Source: Isotricha intestinalis (lineage: Eukaryota; Ciliophora; Litostomatea; Vestibuliferida; Isotrichidae). From it: a stretch of DNA of 62,641 bases. Shown here one piece after another: positions 60,018 to 62,641 of this stretch. Both the position numbers and the translations under genes were made by a program. The notes below the pieces were generated by a model. It had not been told where the DNA came from. It made no database searches and saw only the letters and a list, made by a program, of their open reading frames with translations. The stretch is taken from contig JAJJLU010003515.1 of the NCBI GenBank assembly GCA_023807065.1, positions 1 to 62,641 on the forward strand. Direction: 5' to 3'. Position 1 is the first letter of the stretch. Every line of letters begins with the position of its first letter.

Positions 60018-61055
60018 TTATATCACAATATTTTCTTCTTGAATTTGACTAATAATAATTCCTTTTATTTTATCATCTACAATTTTCTGATTATCAGAAT
60101 TATTTATTGTAGTGATATTATTATTTTGAATTAAAATATTTTGATTATTTAAATTAAATTGTCTAAAATAATTATCAGATTCATCTTTAGATAATTGACA
60201 TCTATTACATAAAGTTCTAAAAGCAAAATTTAAATTTTTACAAGAAAAACAAATCCAATCACCTATTCTTTCAGAAAATTGATTTTGTTTAATTAACTTA
60301 GTTGAATTATTAATTTTTATTTTTTTATCGTTTGTATTATTTTTTTCATTATTTACTTTATTATTTTTCTTTTTCATTTTTTTTGGACTTTTACTTTTTT
60401 TACATCTATTACATTTACTTCTATTTTCATAGTTAAAATTATTGCAATAAAAACAAATCCATCCTTTTTTCCCAAACATTTCAATATAACATTGATTATT
60501 ATTTTTAATTTTATTGTTATTATTATTACTAAACATTTGAGAAAAATTATTGTTATTAATCATATACATTGAATTAAATCTTGGTGTATAAATAGAATTC
60601 ATATATAAATTATTATTTAAATAATTATAATTCAGTTGTTGTTGGTTATTTCCTTGATTAAAATTTTGTTGAATGTATATTTTGTTTTGTTCATAATTAT
60701 AATCTTTTGAATAATTATTTTCATTTGATTCAGAAGATGAATTTTCTTCTTTTTCACTACTTTCATCATAATTTGAATTATTTTGTTCGCTTTTATTATA
60801 TGTATCTTTTCTAATATAATTATTACTTCTTTCTAAATTAATTCCATTATTGTTTTCTGAATATTTTCGAATCAGATATTTATTACTGCTATTATAATAT
60901 GAAATTAATGGTGAAGAAAAATCATTGAATGTCTTTTGAAATTTAGGTGTTATTTCATTATATTCTGAAAAATTTTGTTTCTCTAGAGTGCTATTGTTCT
61001 TTTGAACATTATAAGGAGATTCATTTATCATTATTTGATATTCTTGGATTTTCAT
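60018..61055 (-). CDS. RanBP2-type zinc-finger protein (two fingers)
   Basis: A 345-residue protein with two RanBP2/ZRANB-type fingers, near residues 193-220 (WICFYCNNFNYENRSKCNRC) and 262-290 (WICFSCKNLNFAFRTLCNRC). Each keeps the W-x-C-x2-C-x3-N-x6-C-x2-C spacing used to read single-stranded GGU in RNA. The rest is Asn/Ser/Gln-rich and disordered, including a Lys-rich linker. It is probably an RNA-binding protein, but ubiquitin or protein binding is also possible for this fold. Confidence 0.85.
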   Translation of the reverse strand: MKIQEYQIMINESPYNVQKNNSTLEKQNFSEYNEITPKFQKTFNDFSSPLISYYNSSNKYLIRKYSENNNGINLERSNNYIRKDTYNKSEQNNSNYDESSEKEENSSSESNENNYSKDYNYEQNKIYIQQNFNQGNNQQQLNYNYLNNNLYMNSIYTPRFNSMYMINNNNFSQMFSNNNNNKIKNNNQCYIEMFGKKGWICFYCNNFNYENRSKCNRCKKSKSPKKMKKKNNKVNNEKNNTNDKKIKINNSTKLIKQNQFSERIGDWICFSCKNLNFAFRTLCNRCQLSKDESDNYFRQFNLNNQNILIQNNNITTINNSDNQKIVDDKIKGIIISQIQEENIVI

Positions 61056-61839
61056 TTTTTTGTTTTTTATATTTTATAAATATTTAAAATTGAAATGATT
61101 GTTTATTTTCACTATAAAGTTATATTTTTAATGATTAATTATAGATTAATTGTGAAAGGAATTTTATTTTACTTCACTTTAAGAAAAATGAAAAATAATA
61201 ATAATTTTAATTAAAATGAATTCTTAAATATATATAATATTTGTATTTAATTATTTAAACCATTGATTACTAATAAAATAATTATTTCAAATTTTTTATT
61301 AAATGGAAAATTTTATCTCATTGAATCCTTATTCAATTTATTAAAATTATAACTAATAATTATTCTTTAGATTTAAAAAATTTATCAATCTCAAATAATT
61401 CTGAATTTCTTTAAAATTTATATTAAACTTTTATTCAAATATAATTCATCAAACTTTTCAATAATAATCTTTTTCCAAAAAAAGGTTCAAATATATCAAA
61501 AAAAGAAAATATTTTTTTATGAAAAATAACAATTAAATTTTGCATTATTTTAATATTTGATGAAAGTATTATTTTCTTAAATATAATAAAACTTTTGTAT
61601 ATTAGAGTAAATTAGATATTGACTGAGTTTTGAATTTTTTAAAAATTTATTGATGGTAGATAAGAATTTTGAAGAGTTAATTTAAAAATTTTAAATTATA
61701 AATTGATAAATTAATATTGAATTTTTTAAAAAATAAAAATCAAAATAATCAATTAATAATTAATAACTATACTAAACAAAAATATCAAAATAACCAAATA
61801 ATTAATAAATAATCATATAATAACAATCATATTAAAAAA
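61056..61839. other. 784-bp divergent intergenic region, no gene supported
   Basis: Between the RanBP2 gene (-) and the SF-assemblin gene (+), so both promoters lie here. It has short open stretches (for example 61325-61480) broken by TAA and TGA codons, and no ORF with a convincing start. No RNA gene was seen. Confidence 0.5.
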
Positions 61840-62637
61840 ATGAACAGTCCATCCCGTCAATCAAATAATATGTCAATGAATGCATCATTAAATTCAACAT
61901 CTCATAATGCAGAAAGAATAAGTGCATTAGCAGATAAATTAATCAACTTCAAATAAATCTTCAAAATGAAAAATTAGCAAAATTTGAAAAAATAGATGAA
62001 TCTTTAAAAAGACACAGGAGATAAATTAATTGAATTTACAGAAGATACTCAATCAAAATTTGCTGCAGTAAAAGATCAATTAAGTAAATTATTTGCACAA
62101 ATTGAAGATCAAAATAATGGAATAGACGCTTCTTATGATGAAAAAATGCAATATCTTCATGCTTTAGAAGAAAAAGTTGTTTCAAGATTTGAACAAGAAT
62201 CAAAATTAAGAAAAGAAATGGAAAAAAAAGCTTTATTATTAATAGAAGAAAGATATTCATTTTTAATAAATGAATTAACAAAAGAAGAAAAGAATAGAAA
62301 TGAATCTTTAGAAAATTTCCAAAAAATAATAGATAGTGATATTCCTAAAATTCAAGATAGTTTAAAAGATGAACAAATGGAAATGAATGAAAATGATAAT
62401 GCTTTAAATACAAGAATTACAGAAGAAACTCAAAGATTAGTTGAAATGGTTATGAATGAAAAAAAAGCAAGAGAAGAAACTGAAGAAGCTTTATTAGAAA
62501 TGTTAAAAGCAATGATTAATGCTATGAAAACTCAATTAGAAAATGAAAAAAATGAAAGACAAAATAATCAAGATTATCTTATTAATTTACTTGAAGATAT
62601 GTGTAATAAAATCACTCAAGCTAATGACATTCTTTAA
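61840..62637 (+). CDS. SF-assemblin (striated fibre protein), frame breaks in this sequence
   Basis: From ATG 61840 (MNSPSRQSNNMSM) the N-terminal SRQS...AERISALADKL matches SF-assemblin, and the C-terminal part (from about 62014 on) is a typical long coiled coil ending DEMCNKITQANDIL-like (LEDMCNKITQANDIL) with TAA at 62635. The reading frame is lost near 61942 (one base missing) and regained near 62013 (one base extra). Together these restore the original frame, giving about 265 residues, the usual family size. SF-assemblin forms the striated rootlet fibres of basal bodies. Confidence 0.85.
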
Positions 62638-62641
62638 ACTC

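Noticed and set aside
61485..61500. GGTTCAAATATATC, reminiscent of a tRNA T-loop
   Set aside because: No matching acceptor stem, D-arm or anticodon stem around it.
61325..61610. Plus-strand stretch whose translation contains coding-like pieces (KLFNNNLFPKKGS) separated by TAA and TGA codons
   Set aside because: It would need TAA read as glutamine, which conflicts with clear TAA stops in conserved genes nearby; other frames are equally open, as expected in A/T-rich DNA.
1..62641. Search for tRNA, rRNA, transposons, CRISPR arrays, telomere repeats and viral genes
   Set aside because: None recognised by eye on either strand. A short degenerate element could still have been missed.

Overview
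This window looks like nuclear DNA of a compact, very AT-rich protist, most likely a ciliate that keeps the standard genetic code. It contains a four-cyclic-nucleotide-domain PKG, a CDPK with four EF hands, SF-assemblin, an axonemal AK7-type adenylate kinase and a giant multi-membrane PAS protein of a kind expanded in ciliates. Introns are tiny (28, 29, 31, 39 and 52 nt). Conserved proteins end where expected at TAA (for example PP2A after DYFL). TGA ends the PP2C and CDPK genes, and TAG ends two genes, so I see no sign of the stop reassignment common in ciliates. Standard-code ciliates such as litostomes (rumen and gut ciliates) would fit, but the species cannot be fixed from this window.

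Layout. 1-4.3 kb: a partial coiled-coil gene, a PP2C phosphatase, an unrecognised Asn-rich protein and a CAP-domain protein, all on +. 4.5-8.2 kb (-): PP2A catalytic subunit and a three-exon ankyrin protein. 8.4-16.1 kb: sorting nexin (PX-BAR), a Lys/Asn-rich orphan, an EF-hand-like/PH-like protein kinase and splicing factor Syf1. 16.3-21.8 kb (-): ribosomal protein eL37 and the 1,669-residue PAS/transmembrane protein. 21.9-31.9 kb: a small orphan, histidine acid phosphatase, cyclin, another orphan (-), PKG, an unknown soluble protein and a two-TM surface protein. 32.2-38.9 kb: AK7, a Rab5-like GTPase, a coiled-coil orphan and the Hsp70/Hsp90 co-chaperone STI1. 39.1-46.5 kb (-): a BEACH/WD40 giant. 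46.5-57.5 kb (+): a secreted orphan, CDPK, a Hook-type dynein adaptor, an SR splicing factor with a zinc knuckle and a DENN-domain protein. 57.7-61.1 kb (-): a small pseudo-GTPase, a RING/TRAF zinc-finger protein and a RanBP2-type zinc-finger protein. 61.8-62.6 kb (+): SF-assemblin.

The genes are not an operon or a dedicated cluster. They are a housekeeping and signalling cross-section of a motile cell: phosphorylation (PP2C, PP2A, CDPK, PKG), endosomal traffic (Rab5-like, SNX, DENN, BEACH, Hook), splicing (Syf1, SR protein), cilia and cytoskeleton (AK7, SF-assemblin). Intergenic spaces are short, down to 30 bp between same-strand genes and 45 bp between divergent ones. I found no tRNA, rRNA, transposon, CRISPR array or telomere.

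The most interesting non-coding stretch is 53404-54045, which holds several hairpins and T-runs. The most interesting gene-structure observations are a retained-intron isoform built into the SR gene, a stop-free 39-nt intron inside the Rab gene and an apparent nucleotide-binding-dead Rab-fold protein. Both outermost genes carry single-base frameshifts, which points to poor consensus at the contig ends. No clearly undescribed multi-gene system was recognised.
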